Made by a program: the position numbers and the translations under genes
Notes under the pieces: generated by a model
Told to the model about the DNA's origin: nothing
The model's input: the letters and a program-made list of their open reading frames with translations, nothing else
Databases searched by the model: none
In this document: piece after piece, positions 36,719-45,653 of the stretch
Layout: each line of letters begins with the position of its first letter
Numbering within the stretch: the first letter of the stretch is position 1
NCBI RefSeq assembly: GCF_002343915.1
Contig: NZ_NETK01000001.1
Span: 4,598,001 to 4,662,000, forward strand
Direction: 5' to 3'
Origin: Nannocystis exedens
Lineage (GTDB): Bacteria > Myxococcota_A > Polyangia > Nannocystales > Nannocystaceae
Length of the DNA: 64,000 nt

Positions 36719-37735
36719 ATGCAAAACGACAGCTTCCTCCGCGCCTGCCGCGGCGAACGCCCCGAGCGGACACCGATCTGGCTCATGAGACAGGCCGGGC
36801 GCTACCTCCCCGAGTACCGCGCGGTCCGGGCCAGGGTCAGCTTCGAGGAGCTGTGCCGGACCCCCGACCTGTGCGCCGAGGTCACGCTGCAGCCGATCGA
36901 CCGCCTCGGCGTCGACGCCGCGATCCTGTTCTCCGACATCCTCGTCGTGTTCGACGCCCTCGGCGTCGACGTCCGCTTCGAGCCCTCGCCGGTGATCGCC
37001 GCCCCCGTGCGCACCCGCGCCGACGTCGACCGTCTGCAGTGGATGGACCCGCGCGAGGCCTGCCACTACGTCTACGCCGCCGTGCGCGCCTGCAAGGCCG
37101 CCCTCGCCGACCGCGTGCCGCTGATCGGCTTCTGCGGCGCCCCCTTCACCACCCTCAGCTACCTCGTCGAGGGCAAGACCAGCCGCGAGTTCGAACATGT
37201 CAAGGCGCTCATGTTCTGCGAGCCAGGTCTCTTCGGACAGCTGATGGAGCGGCTGACCGACCTGCTGATCGACTACCTGCGCGGCCAGGTCGAGGCCGGG
37301 GCCGACGCGCTGCAGGTGTTCGACAGCTGGGCCGGGGCGCTCGCGCCCGACGACTACCGCGAGCACGTCCAGCCGCACACCGCCCGGCTGTGCGCCGCCG
37401 TGCGCGAGTTCGGCGTGCCGCTGATCATGTTCACCCGCGGCAACGCCAACCTGCTCGCGTACTCGGCCGAGATGCCGGCCGACGTCATCGGCGTCGACTG
37501 GTCGATCGACATGGCGCGGGCGATCGACGTCGTCGGCCCCGAGCGGGTCGTGCAGGGCAACCTCGACCCGTTCGCGCTGCTCGGCCCGCCGGCGCTGGTC
37601 GAGCGCAAGGCGCGGGGGGTGGTCGCCGCCGGCCGGCGCGCCCGGGCCCACATCTTCAACCTCGGCCATGGGATCTCCCGCCACACCGACCCGGCCATCG
37701 CCCGCCTCCTGGTCGACACGGTCCACGACGCATGA
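36719..37735 (+). CDS. hemE: Uroporphyrinogen decarboxylase
   Basis: 338 residues from ATG 36719. The N-terminal RTPIWLMRQAGRYLPEYR is the family signature. FSDILVVFDALG, GFCGAPFTTLSYL, FDSWAGALAP, GVDWSIDMARA, VQGNLDP and FNLGHGI follow in order. It removes four carboxyl groups from uroporphyrinogen III to give coproporphyrinogen III for haem. It is not next to other hem genes. ATGA overlap (37732-37735) couples it to a redoxin-like lipoprotein. Confidence 0.97.
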   Translation: MQNDSFLRACRGERPERTPIWLMRQAGRYLPEYRAVRARVSFEELCRTPDLCAEVTLQPIDRLGVDAAILFSDILVVFDALGVDVRFEPSPVIAAPVRTRADVDRLQWMDPREACHYVYAAVRACKAALADRVPLIGFCGAPFTTLSYLVEGKTSREFEHVKALMFCEPGLFGQLMERLTDLLIDYLRGQVEAGADALQVFDSWAGALAPDDYREHVQPHTARLCAAVREFGVPLIMFTRGNANLLAYSAEMPADVIGVDWSIDMARAIDVVGPERVVQGNLDPFALLGPPALVERKARGVVAAGRRARAHIFNLGHGISRHTDPAIARLLVDTVHDA

Positions 37736-38292
37736 GCCTCTCGTCACGCGTGCTCCTGCCCGCCGCGCTCGCGGCGCTGACCGCCGCGTGTACGCGCCCG
37801 CAGACCGCCCCGCCGCCCGAACCCCCGCCGCCCGACGCCCCCGTCCAGCCCGCGCAGCCGATCCGCCACGCCGCCGGCGAGGTCCTCGACCTCACCGTGC
37901 CCCTGCTCGCCGGCCCCGGCTTGCCGCTGCCGAGCCTGCGCGGCCGCGTCGTCGTCCTCGAGCTCACCAGCGCCGCGCTGCCCTCGTGGCCGGCGAGCTT
38001 CGCCCGCTACAACGACCTCTTGCGCGAGTACGGCGCCGCTCGCCTCGCCGTCGTCGTCGTCGCCCTCGACGGCGACCGCAGCAGCCTCAGCCCCGAGCCC
38101 GACCTCCGCCTCCACGGCTTCGAGCTCGGCTGGGATCCGCAGGGCGCCCTCGCGGCTCGCTTGCAGCTCGGCGCGCTGCCGACGACGCTGGTGCTCGGCC
38201 GCGACGGACGGATCGTCCACGTCGAGGGCGGCCCCGCGCCGGAGTCCTCGCGCGCGCTCGCCGACGCCGTGCGCGCCGCTCTGGGCCCCTGA
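37732..38292 (+). CDS. Thioredoxin-like lipoprotein lacking CxxC
   Basis: 186 residues. Signal peptide MSLSSRVLLPAALAALTAAC with lipobox AAC, then a Pro-rich linker. The rest follows the redoxin/TlpA layout: LPLPSLRGRVVVLELTSAALPSWPASFARYNDL, here shown as LRGRVVVLELTSAALPSWPA, and LGALPTTLVLGRDGRIVHV with the cis-Pro. The usual CxxC position reads SAALP, so redox catalysis is not expected. Overlaps hemE by ATGA. It may act as a binding fold or a haem-related chaperone; this is inference. Confidence 0.7.
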   Translation: MSLSSRVLLPAALAALTAACTRPQTAPPPEPPPPDAPVQPAQPIRHAAGEVLDLTVPLLAGPGLPLPSLRGRVVVLELTSAALPSWPASFARYNDLLREYGAARLAVVVVALDGDRSSLSPEPDLRLHGFELGWDPQGALAARLQLGALPTTLVLGRDGRIVHVEGGPAPESSRALADAVRAALGP

Positions 38293-38378
38293 GGTCTCAA
38301 GACCTCACTCCGAGTCGTGTATCCCCTCTCATGACTTGAACCGCGGCCCAGCGGCGCGGCATCCTCGGTCGTCCGCGT

Positions 38379-39512
38379 ATGCCCGAAGCGCTGCTCGAGC
38401 TGCTCGAAGTCCCCCCGATCCGCGCGGCCGCCGTCCTCCTCGGCTCCTTCGTCGCCGCCTTCCTCGTCGAGCTGTTCTTCCGCGGCGTCGTGCTGATCCT
38501 GGTGCGGAAGACCAAGACCGACCTCGACGACCAGATCGTCGCCATCTTGCGGCGCCCGGTCTTCATCACCGTGCTGCTGGTCGGGCTGCGCTGGGCGACC
38601 AGCATCGTCGACACCGCCGCCCGCTTCAGGCACATCAGCGACCCGCTGCTCGAGACCGTGGCCGTGATCGTGTGGACGCGGGCGGCCTTCCGGATCGCCA
38701 CGCTCGTGCTGCGCCACTTCAGCCAGCGCGCCGGCGACGGCGCGTTCCTCCAGCCGCGCACGCTGCCGCTGTTCGACATGTTCGCCAAGCTGATCCTGTT
38801 CGGCGGCGCCACCTACTTCGCCCTGCTCGCGTGGAAGGTCGACGTCACCGGCTGGCTCGCCTCGGCCGGCATCGTCGGCATCGCCGTCGGCTTCGCCGCC
38901 AAGGACTCGCTGGCCAACCTGTTCGCCGGCATCTTCATCCTCGCCGACGCGCCCTACAAGATCGGCGACATGATCAAGTTCGACGACGGCTCCCGCGGCC
39001 GCGTCACCGACATCGGCCTGCGCTCGACCCGGATCCTCACCCGCGACAACATCGAGATCACCGTCCCCAACTCGATCATCGGCAACTCCAAGGTCGTCAA
39101 CGAGAGCGCCGGCCCGGCCGAGAAGGAGCGCGTGGCGATCAAGGTCTCGGTCGCCTACGGCTCCGACATCGACCTCGTGCGCGCCGTGCTCCTCGACTGT
39201 CCCAAGGGACAGCCGCACATCTGCCCCGAGCCGGCCCCCACGGTCGTGTTTACCAGCTTCGGCGCCTCGGGCCTCGAGTTCTCGCTGATGGTGTGGATCG
39301 TCCAGCCGGGCCTCCTGGAGGACGTGCTCGACAACCTCAACTGCCGCGTGTACAAGGCCCTGACCGCCGCCGGCATCGAGATCCCGTACTCGAAGCACGA
39401 CGTCTACATCAAGGGCCTGCCGGAGCCCACCGCCCTGCCCGCCGCCCCCGAGCCGCGCCCCTCGCTGACCCTCGGCGCCCCGCGCCCGCTGCTCGCCCCG
39501 CCCGCCCCCTGA
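38379..39512 (+). CDS. MscS-family mechanosensitive channel
   Basis: 377 residues. Three to four helices in residues 10-150, then the pore-lining helix and beta domain: VTGWLASAGIVGIAVGFAAKDSLANLFAG, shown by GIAVGFAAKDSLANLFAG, and YKIGDMIKFDDGSRGRVTDIG. A C-terminal alpha-beta domain reads VVFTSFGASGLEFSLMVWI. A Pro-rich tail ends the protein. It should open on hypo-osmotic stress. An exact dyad copy is inside the C-terminal domain and an inverted copy follows the stop. Confidence 0.9.
   Translation: MPEALLELLEVPPIRAAAVLLGSFVAAFLVELFFRGVVLILVRKTKTDLDDQIVAILRRPVFITVLLVGLRWATSIVDTAARFRHISDPLLETVAVIVWTRAAFRIATLVLRHFSQRAGDGAFLQPRTLPLFDMFAKLILFGGATYFALLAWKVDVTGWLASAGIVGIAVGFAAKDSLANLFAGIFILADAPYKIGDMIKFDDGSRGRVTDIGLRSTRILTRDNIEITVPNSIIGNSKVVNESAGPAEKERVAIKVSVAYGSDIDLVRAVLLDCPKGQPHICPEPAPTVVFTSFGASGLEFSLMVWIVQPGLLEDVLDNLNCRVYKALTAAGIEIPYSKHDVYIKGLPEPTALPAAPEPRPSLTLGAPRPLLAPPAP
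39197..39212. repeat. Interspersed dyad, copy in mscS-like gene
   Basis: CTGTCC-CAAG-GGACAG, exact consensus, encoding CPKGQ in a part of MscS where no such motif is conserved. It is the best example of a copy not imposed by protein function. Confidence 0.75.
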
Positions 39513-39526
39513 GCGCCGCCGCGAAA

Positions 39527-39542
39527 CGGACACCGCTGTCCG
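39527..39542 (+). terminator. CGGACA-TGTCCG hairpin after mscS-like gene
   Basis: CGGACA-CCGC-TGTCCG, a perfect six-base stem 14 bp after the stop. It is the dyad family with its arms reversed. No T-run. Nothing else is visible in 39543-39766. Confidence 0.5.
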
Positions 39543-39766
39543 GTTGCTCGCCTCACCGCGTCGTCTGCTCGCGCCGTCGCCCTCCGCATCCGCGGCGGAC
39601 CTCGGCCGTACGCCCCGCAGCTCGCCGCGCGACCGGCCTCGACCCGGCGCCTGCGATCGCGGCCGCCACGCAGCGCCCGCGTGGAGCTCGGCGAACCGGG
39701 CCGGCAGCACGCTCCACGGCGCCATGAAGGCCCCGCGCGCGGGCTGACGCGCCCGCCCCGCTCGTG

Positions 39767-39772
39767 TATCCT
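39767..39772 (+). promoter_or_regulatory. TATCCT box, 17 nt before hpt
   Basis: TATCCT lies 17 bases before the hpt ATG, with CTGACG about 18 bp upstream as a weak -35. The distance implies a leader of about ten bases rather than a leaderless mRNA. Confidence 0.45.
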
Positions 39773-39789
39773 CGCGCGCACGAGCGCGC

Positions 39790-40365
39790 ATGACACACAC
39801 GACCACGGACACCTGGCAGGGCGGCCTCACCGCGGACCTCTCGAAGATCCTCCTGACCGAGAAGCAGATCCACGAGCGCGTCGCGCAGCTCGGGCGCACG
39901 CTGGCGAGCGAGTACGCCGACAAGGACCCGCTGATGGTCGGCATCTTGAGCGGCAGCCTGTTGTTCATGGCCGACCTCGTGCGGCACATGAACATCCCGC
40001 TGTCGATCGACTTCATGGCCGTCTCGTCGTACGGCGACCGCACCACCTCCTCGGGTGAGGTGCGGATCTTGAAGGACCTCGGCAGCGCCGCCACCGGCCG
40101 CCACATCGTCCTGGTCGAGGACATCGTCGACAGCGGCCTGACCCTCGATTACCTGTGCGACATCTTGCGGACGCGCCACCCGGCCTCGCTCGAGATCTGC
40201 GCCCTGCTCGACAAGCACGAGGCGCGCAAGCGGCCGCTGCAGGTCCGCCACGTCGGCTTCCCCTGCCCCAACGAGTTCGTGGTCGGCTACGGCCTCGACT
40301 ACCGCGGCCACTACCGCAACCTCCCGTACATCGGCGTGCTCAAGCCGGCGATCTACACCACCTGA
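39790..40365 (+). CDS. hpt: Hypoxanthine phosphoribosyltransferase
   Basis: 191 residues. ILLTEKQIHERVAQLGR, LMVGILSGSLLFMADLVRH, the flexible loop SSYGDRTTSSG, the PRPP site VLVEDIVDSGLTL, and FVVGYGLDYRGHYRNLPYIG are all typical. It makes IMP/GMP from hypoxanthine/guanine and PRPP. It is 13 bp upstream of add, which supplies inosine-derived bases, so the two form a purine salvage unit. Confidence 0.96.
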   Translation: MTHTTTDTWQGGLTADLSKILLTEKQIHERVAQLGRTLASEYADKDPLMVGILSGSLLFMADLVRHMNIPLSIDFMAVSSYGDRTTSSGEVRILKDLGSAATGRHIVLVEDIVDSGLTLDYLCDILRTRHPASLEICALLDKHEARKRPLQVRHVGFPCPNEFVVGYGLDYRGHYRNLPYIGVLKPAIYTT

Positions 40366-40378
40366 CCGAAAGACCAGC

Positions 40379-41446
40379 ATGACCGCCGGAGCGACCCTCA
40401 CGCTCGCGCAGATCCAGCAGCTGCCGAAGACCGACCTGCACGTCCACCTCGACGGCTCGATGCGGCTCGGCACGATCCTCGAGCTCGCGCGCGAGCGCGG
40501 CGTCGCGCTGCCCGCCGACACCCCGGAGGGGCTCGGCGCCGCCATGCACCTCGGGCAGAACGCCGGCAGCCTGGTCGCCTACCTCAAGGCCTTCGACGTC
40601 ACCCTGCAGGTGCTGCAGGACGAGGAGGCCCTCTACCGCGCCGCCTTCGAGCTCGCCGCCGACGCCGCCGCCGAGAACGTGCGCTACATGGAGGTCCGCT
40701 ACTCGCCGATGCTGCACACCCGGCGCAGGCTCGGCCTCACCCGCGTGGTCGAGACCGTGCTGCGCGGCCTGCACGACGCCCAGCAGGCCTACAACATCGA
40801 GAGCAACCTGATCCTGTGCGGGATCCGCAACATCTCGCCCGAGTCCTCGCTGCGGATGGCCGAGCTCGTGGTCGCTTACAAGAACCGCGGCGTGGTCGGC
40901 TTCGACCTCGCCGGCGCCGAGTACGACTACCCGCCCAAGGACCACCACGAGGCCTTCAACCTCGTGCGCCAGAACAACATCAACGTCACGATCCACGCCG
41001 GCGAGGCCTACGGCCCGGCCTCGATCGCGCAGGCGCTGCACGTGTGCGGCGCCCACCGGATCGGCCACGGCTGCCGCCTGCGCGAGGACGGCGACCTGCT
41101 CCGCTACGTGGTCGACCACCGGATCCCGCTCGAGTGCTGCCCGTCGTCGAACGTGCAGACCGGCGCCGTCAACAGCATCGCCGAGCACCCGCTGCGCCTC
41201 TACTTCGACCTCGGCGCGCGCATCACCGTCAACACCGACAACCGCCTGATCACCGGCACCACCGTGTCGCGCGAGCTCCACCTGCTCCACACCGAGCTCG
41301 ACTTCGACTTCGCCGCCCTGCGCCAGGTGATCCTCAACGGCTTCAAGAGCGCGTTCCTGCCCTACCACGAGAAGCGCCGGTTCATGCGCGCGACCGTGGC
41401 CGAGCTCGACGAGTTCGCCGCGAACAACTTGAGCGGCGCGAAGTGA
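40379..41446 (+). CDS. add: Adenosine deaminase
   Basis: 355 residues. TDLHVHLDGSMR carries the first two zinc-binding His. NVTIHAGEAYGPASI has the catalytic His/Glu, GAHRIGHGCRL the next His and VNTDNRLITGTT the metal-binding Asp. The layout fits bacterial adenosine/adenine deaminases. It deaminates adenosine (or deoxyadenosine) to inosine. Downstream of hpt. Ends just before a perfect 22-bp palindrome. Confidence 0.93.
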   Translation: MTAGATLTLAQIQQLPKTDLHVHLDGSMRLGTILELARERGVALPADTPEGLGAAMHLGQNAGSLVAYLKAFDVTLQVLQDEEALYRAAFELAADAAAENVRYMEVRYSPMLHTRRRLGLTRVVETVLRGLHDAQQAYNIESNLILCGIRNISPESSLRMAELVVAYKNRGVVGFDLAGAEYDYPPKDHHEAFNLVRQNNINVTIHAGEAYGPASIAQALHVCGAHRIGHGCRLREDGDLLRYVVDHRIPLECCPSSNVQTGAVNSIAEHPLRLYFDLGARITVNTDNRLITGTTVSRELHLLHTELDFDFAALRQVILNGFKSAFLPYHEKRRFMRATVAELDEFAANNLSGAK

Positions 41447-41457
41447 CCGGCGCCATC

Positions 41458-41479
41458 GACCTGTCCCCGGGGACAGGTC
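41458..41479 (+). terminator. Perfect 22-bp palindrome after add
   Basis: The dyad core CTGTCC-CCGG-GGACAG (41461-41476) is extended on both sides by GAC/GTC to a perfect 22-bp palindrome, 11 bp after the add stop. It is the most complete copy of the interspersed dyad. As RNA it can form a strong hairpin, but there is no T-run. Confidence 0.7.
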
Positions 41480-41685
41480 GGCTGCCGAGCCGCACCGGGG
41501 CGTGAGAGCATGTGGGCTGATCCGCCCCGCGCTCTGCGTCGCCCGGGTCATCCGGCCCCGAAGAGCGCCGCTCCGCGCCCGACGGCGCCGAGCCCGGCAG
41601 CGGCCGGCGGGCCGAGGCGGTTGCGTTCGGGGGCGGGAGAGTCCTGGCCAGGCGGCGCCGATGCAGGCATCCTCGGAGGATGGGT

Positions 41686-43176
41686 ATGCGGCGCGCATGG
41701 TTTGGCCTGGGGATCTTCTTGTTCGGCTGCCAGGACCCGATCGGCATGGACGAGACAGGGACCGGCGAGACGGACGCGACCGCCACGACGAGCGCACCCG
41801 GCCCGGGCTCGGAGTCTGCCTCGCAGACCAGCGTCACCGCTTCGGTGACCGATCCGCCGACCAGCAGCGAACCGACGACCACGGAATCGCCGGCCACCAC
41901 GGTCGGCCCCTCGAGCACGACCGCCGTCGATCCCTCGACCACGAGCACCAGCACCGGCGAGGACACGAGCAGCAGCACCGGCAGGCCGGTCGGTTGCGAC
42001 GAGGCCATCATCTTCGAGGGCCCGCTCGAGATCTTCGACGACACCGACCCGGCGAGCCTGCAGTGCATCGTCGAGATCACCGGCGACCTCCTGATCCAGA
42101 ACACCCAGTCGCTCATCTCCTTCAAATCGCTCGAGCACCTGCAGCGGGTCGGCGGCAAGGTCCGGATCGAGAATAACGCCGAGCTCGCGTCCCTCGACGG
42201 CCTCGCGGGCCTGCAGATCGTCGAGGGCATCGACACGACCGCGTTCTTGTACATCCACGACAACCCTTCGCTCACCGACATCAGTGACCTGCAGGCGTTG
42301 CAGCACGTCAAGCTGGTGAGCATCGCGGGCTGCGACGCGCTCACCGACCTCACGGGCCTCACCGGGATCATCGAACCCGGCTGGAGCCTCACCCTCGTCG
42401 ACAACGCCGACCTGAGCTCGCTCGCCAGCCTCGCCGGCATCACCGGCTTCAGCGGCTATCTGGACATCGGCTACAGCCCGAAGCTCGCCGACCTGAGCCC
42501 CCTCGCCGACATCCTCGCGCCGGACCTGGCGGGGCTGTCCATCAGCGGCCTCCCGCTGCTTACGGATTTACAGGGGCTCGAGTCGGTCGAGGCGCTCGGG
42601 CGGCTGGAGCTCCGTGACAACGCCGGTCTCGTCGACCTCTCGGGCCTGGACGGCCTGTCATCCGTGAGCGACCACGCGTGGCTGCTCGACAACGCGAAGC
42701 TCGCCACCCTGGACGGGCTCCAGGCGCTCGTGCAAGCCGGCGAGCTGCAGATCTCCGGCAATCCGCAGCTCGCCACCCTGGACGGCCTCCAGACGCTCAC
42801 GCAGGTCGCGACCCTGAGGTTCGAGGGCAACCCGAAGCTGGCGAGCCTCGCCGCCCTCGCCGGCCTGACGATCATCAGCGAGCAGCTCGAGATCGGCTAC
42901 TGCGATGCGCAGGGCAACGACGCCCTGATCGACCTGCACGGCCTCGAGGGCCTCACCGCGCTCGGCGGCCTGAGCCTCTATCAAAACGACGCCCTGCAGT
43001 CGATCACGGCGCTCCCCCAGGGCATCGGGCTCGAGTACCTGTGGGCGTTCAACAACCCGCTGCTGCCGACCCCCATGTTGGAGGACTACGTCGCGGAGAC
43101 CATGTCCGACCCCGCCGTGTCCCTGTGCAACAACGGCGGCGCACCGGCGACCTGCTTCTGCATCATCCCCCCGTGA
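41686..43176 (+). CDS. Leucine-rich-repeat (receptor-L-like) lipoprotein
   Basis: 496 residues from ATG 41686; GGAGG lies six bases upstream, which favours it over ATG 41680. Signal peptide ends in lipobox FGC. A Thr/Ser/Glu linker covers about 20-100. From 120 to 470 there are about 15 repeats of 22-24 residues such as LQTLTQVATLRFEGNPKLASL, cut here to LRFEGNPKLASL, and LDGLQALVQAGELQISGNPQL. Pattern resembles the receptor L domain/LRR-5. Two disulfide-capable Cys pairs end the protein (CNNGGAPATCFC). A surface ligand-binding protein is likely. Confidence 0.82.
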   Translation: MRRAWFGLGIFLFGCQDPIGMDETGTGETDATATTSAPGPGSESASQTSVTASVTDPPTSSEPTTTESPATTVGPSSTTAVDPSTTSTSTGEDTSSSTGRPVGCDEAIIFEGPLEIFDDTDPASLQCIVEITGDLLIQNTQSLISFKSLEHLQRVGGKVRIENNAELASLDGLAGLQIVEGIDTTAFLYIHDNPSLTDISDLQALQHVKLVSIAGCDALTDLTGLTGIIEPGWSLTLVDNADLSSLASLAGITGFSGYLDIGYSPKLADLSPLADILAPDLAGLSISGLPLLTDLQGLESVEALGRLELRDNAGLVDLSGLDGLSSVSDHAWLLDNAKLATLDGLQALVQAGELQISGNPQLATLDGLQTLTQVATLRFEGNPKLASLAALAGLTIISEQLEIGYCDAQGNDALIDLHGLEGLTALGGLSLYQNDALQSITALPQGIGLEYLWAFNNPLLPTPMLEDYVAETMSDPAVSLCNNGGAPATCFCIIPP

Positions 43177-43184
43177 CGATCACG

Positions 43185-43589
43185 CTAGCGCGAGGGCCAC
43201 ACGAGCACGCGGCGGGCCAGCGGAGACGCCAACAACGCCGCCACGTCGCAGCGCGCCTCGAGCTCGCCTCCGCGGTGCTGCCCCAGCCGAGGGCAGCGGC
43301 GCAGGAACGCCAGCGAGTCGGCGTCGTCGTGCCCGTCCATGTGCTCGTGGACCAGCGCCAGATAGGCCCAGGTCAGCGTCTCGTGGTAGCGGTCCTCGGC
43401 CCCGAGCGCGGCGACGAACCGGCGCAGCGCCGCGCGGAAGGCCACGGCCGCCGCCCCGAAGTCGCCGTGCGCGCGCAGGAACAGGAACGCCACGCGCACG
43501 TGTTCGCGGTGCCCGAACGCCGGCCCCGGCAGGGTCGCTGCCACGAATCCGGCCAGCAGCGCCGCGTCGTCGAGGGTCGCCTCGCTCAC
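43185..43589 (-). CDS. Conserved hypothetical protein (HREHV motif)
   Basis: 134 residues from GTG 43589. All-alpha, with GHREHVRVAFLFLRAHGDFG, then RYHETLTWAYLALVHEHMDG and a C-terminal basic strand. Several His residues (HREHV, YHETLT, HEHMDGH) could bind metal. I recall similar sequences as uncharacterised bacterial proteins. The TACGAT box nine bases upstream supports the start. It follows a decayed gene on the same strand. Confidence 0.6.
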   Translation of the reverse strand: MSEATLDDAALLAGFVAATLPGPAFGHREHVRVAFLFLRAHGDFGAAAVAFRAALRRFVAALGAEDRYHETLTWAYLALVHEHMDGHDDADSLAFLRRCPRLGQHRGGELEARCDVAALLASPLARRVLVWPSR

Positions 43590-43598
43590 GCGAGCGGC

Positions 43599-43604
43599 AT
43601 CGTA
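43599..43604 (-). promoter_or_regulatory. TACGAT box, 9 nt before start
   Basis: On the minus strand TACGAT ends nine bases before GTG 43589, with no ribosome-binding site. Likely leaderless. Confidence 0.55.
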
Positions 43605-43611
43605 CCGCGAA

Positions 43612-44160
43612 TCACTGCACCTGCACGTACACGAAGTCGTGCCCGGGGTGGTCGGCGTCGCTGCCGGCCGCCTGGTGGCAGCCCACGCAGATGCTCATCG
43701 CCGGGCGGCGTCGCCGAGGCCGTCGGCCACGATCCCGTCCTCGTCGTGCGGCGCCGGGTGATCGGCCGGCACCTCCTCGTACCAGTACCAGCTGCCGCCG
43801 TCGGTCCCTGGTTTCACGTGGCGGTAGACCGCGTAGCCGATGACGCTCGCCCCCTCGGGTCGTACAGCTCCTTCACCGCCGCCGCGCCGATCGGGTACTC
43901 GGCGTCGCCGTGGGCCGCCAGCGCGTCGTTGCTGCAGATCCCCTGCTTCCCGTGCGGCGACGCGCCGATCGTCGCGTCGTGGGCGCTGGCCTCGCAGGCC
44001 CATTGCTTGTCGTGGCCGGCGGCCAACCATTCTCGCGTCGCCGCCTTGCCGCTGGTCGGCGGCTCCTGGGTCGCGTCTTCGGGGCTGTCGGTCGTGCTGC
44101 TGCCGTCGTCGCCGCAGCCCGCGAGCAGCGCGACCGCGGCAAGACATGGTTAAATTTCAT
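43612..44160 (-). pseudogene. Frameshifted P460/c-type haem lipoprotein gene
   Basis: Translating across three shifts gives one protein. ATG 44160 starts MKFNHV; after a shift near 44143 it reads LAAVALLAGCGDDGSSTTD (lipobox AGC), then WLAAGHDKQWACEAS and AHGDAEYPIGAAAVKELYD. After a shift near 43858 it gives GASVIGYAVYRHVKPGTD and WYWYEEVPADHPAPHDEDG. After a shift near 43698 it ends SICVGCHQAAGSDADHPG with a CxxCH haem site, stop at 43612. This fits a cytochrome-P460-like or small c-type protein. Three shifts make it non-functional unless they are sequence errors. Confidence 0.7.
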
Positions 44161-44320
44161 TAAGTCCTCGCTGTCGTGATCGTCCACGGGACCTCCTGGT
44201 CGCAGCCCGCCAACGAGGCGCGGACGCGATTGTTAGGCGCATTCGACGTCGCCCTGTCGATATCCTCCGCCGACGTCGGCGCCTCGCCGGCGCTCGCGCG
44301 CTTGTCAACCTCGCGGCGGC

Positions 44321-45592
44321 TTGCTACCCACGAGGGCGCTCGCCTTGGCCGCCAAGTTCGCCCGCACGCAGTACTCGCCCGCGCTGTTCGACCTCGCCCA
44401 GGACATCGTCGGCGGGCTCCCGCTGCGCTTGCTCGAGCGGTGGTGGGAGAGCGAGCAGACCGAGGCCGACGCGCTGCGGCTGCTCACGGCCTGCCGTGTC
44501 ACCGGCTTCAACGTCGTGTCCGACTCGGCCGGGCTCACGCGCCTCACCGCCGAGCGCGGCTTGCTGGAGATCCTCGCCATCATCGATCAGCCGAAGGCGA
44601 TCGTATACGACCACGGCCTGGCGATCGGCGGCGAGAGCGTGGGGATCTGGGCGGCCGACAACACGCAGATGTTCTATCCGGCCGCGGTCCCGGCCGAGCG
44701 CCTGCTCGCCGCGTTGCTGTCCGTGCAGGACCAGGTCGCCCGCCGCTGCGCGATCAAGATCGGCCTCGCCGCCCACTTCGGCGACTTCTACAGCGCCAGC
44801 GGCGGCCTCTACGGCGACGCGTCGGACGCGATCGAAAGACTCGCCGAGGACCACGTGACCGGCGGCGAGATCGTCGTCAGCCAGGCCGTGGTCGGCCGCC
44901 TGCCGCCCGCGCACGACTTCACGCTGATCGCCGTCGGCGAGGCCGACGGGCTCGGCCCGTTGTGGCGCGTCGTCGACGGCCCGCGCCTGTCCCTCGGGAC
45001 ATTCAGCGGCAAGCGCTACCCGATCCCCTACTCGGACGTCTTCCACGCCGACCTCACGCGCCTCGCCGGCCGCCTCGGCGACCGCGAGCTGGCGCGCGAG
45101 ATGACCGCCAGGTACACGCGGCACGAAATCGTGGTCCTGATCGAGCGTCACGCGCAGGACGCCGACAGCCGGGCCGTCGCGCTGTTCGACAACCTCTCGC
45201 TGTCGGCGAGGATGAAGGACGCGGGGCTGCGTCACCTGGGCGCCGCGCACGGGAGCGAGGTCAAGGTCAGCGGGCCGATCGGCATCTACACCTTCGACGA
45301 GCCCGCCCGCGCGCTCCAGTTCGCCCGGACCTTCCGCCGCGAGCTCGCCGACGACGGCATCGGTTGCCGGATCGGCATCGACCAGGGGCCCGTGCTGGTG
45401 TTCGACCTCGCCGGCGGCGGCAAGGACATCGCCGGCATGCCGGTCAACGTCGCCTCGAAGATGGCCCAGGACTGCGGCGCGTGGGGCAAGCTGTACCTCA
45501 GCGAACGCGTCCACGCCTGCGTCGGCGGCGGTGATTTTCGCGAGCGCTGCTTCTTCGTCTCGGGCCTCGAGCTGCGCGCCTTCGAGGACTGA
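44321..45592 (+). CDS. Tandem degenerate nucleotidyl-cyclase-like protein
   Basis: 423 residues; the only start is TTG 44321, so the N-terminus is uncertain. Two regions resemble class III cyclase homology domains. The first is near 60-215 (FNVVSDSAGLTRLTAERG, VGIWAADN, GEIVVSQAVVGRL). The second is near 300-410 (GPIGIYTFDEPARALQFART, CRIGIDQGPVLVFDLAGGGK, GMPVNVASKMAQD, GKLYLSERV). The two metal Asp residues and transition-state Arg/Asn are only partly present, so it may be a nucleotide sensor rather than an enzyme. No membrane segment. A dyad copy lies inside. Confidence 0.6.
   Translation: MLPTRALALAAKFARTQYSPALFDLAQDIVGGLPLRLLERWWESEQTEADALRLLTACRVTGFNVVSDSAGLTRLTAERGLLEILAIIDQPKAIVYDHGLAIGGESVGIWAADNTQMFYPAAVPAERLLAALLSVQDQVARRCAIKIGLAAHFGDFYSASGGLYGDASDAIERLAEDHVTGGEIVVSQAVVGRLPPAHDFTLIAVGEADGLGPLWRVVDGPRLSLGTFSGKRYPIPYSDVFHADLTRLAGRLGDRELAREMTARYTRHEIVVLIERHAQDADSRAVALFDNLSLSARMKDAGLRHLGAAHGSEVKVSGPIGIYTFDEPARALQFARTFRRELADDGIGCRIGIDQGPVLVFDLAGGGKDIAGMPVNVASKMAQDCGAWGKLYLSERVHACVGGGDFRERCFFVSGLELRAFED
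44987..45002. repeat. Interspersed dyad, copy in cyclase-like gene
   Basis: CTGTCC-CTCG-GGACAT, exact consensus, encoding LSLGT in the linker between the two cyclase-like regions. Confidence 0.65.
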
Positions 45593-45637
45593 CGCGGCCC
45601 CGAGCGCGGGCTCGGTCGTCCGCCGGGACGCGCGTGC

Positions 45638-45643
45638 TATCCT
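45638..45643 (+). promoter_or_regulatory. TATCCT box, 10 nt before small lipoprotein
   Basis: TATCCT ends ten bases before GTG 45654. The same hexamer precedes hpt. Confidence 0.45.
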
Positions 45644-45653
45644 CGAGCTCCGC

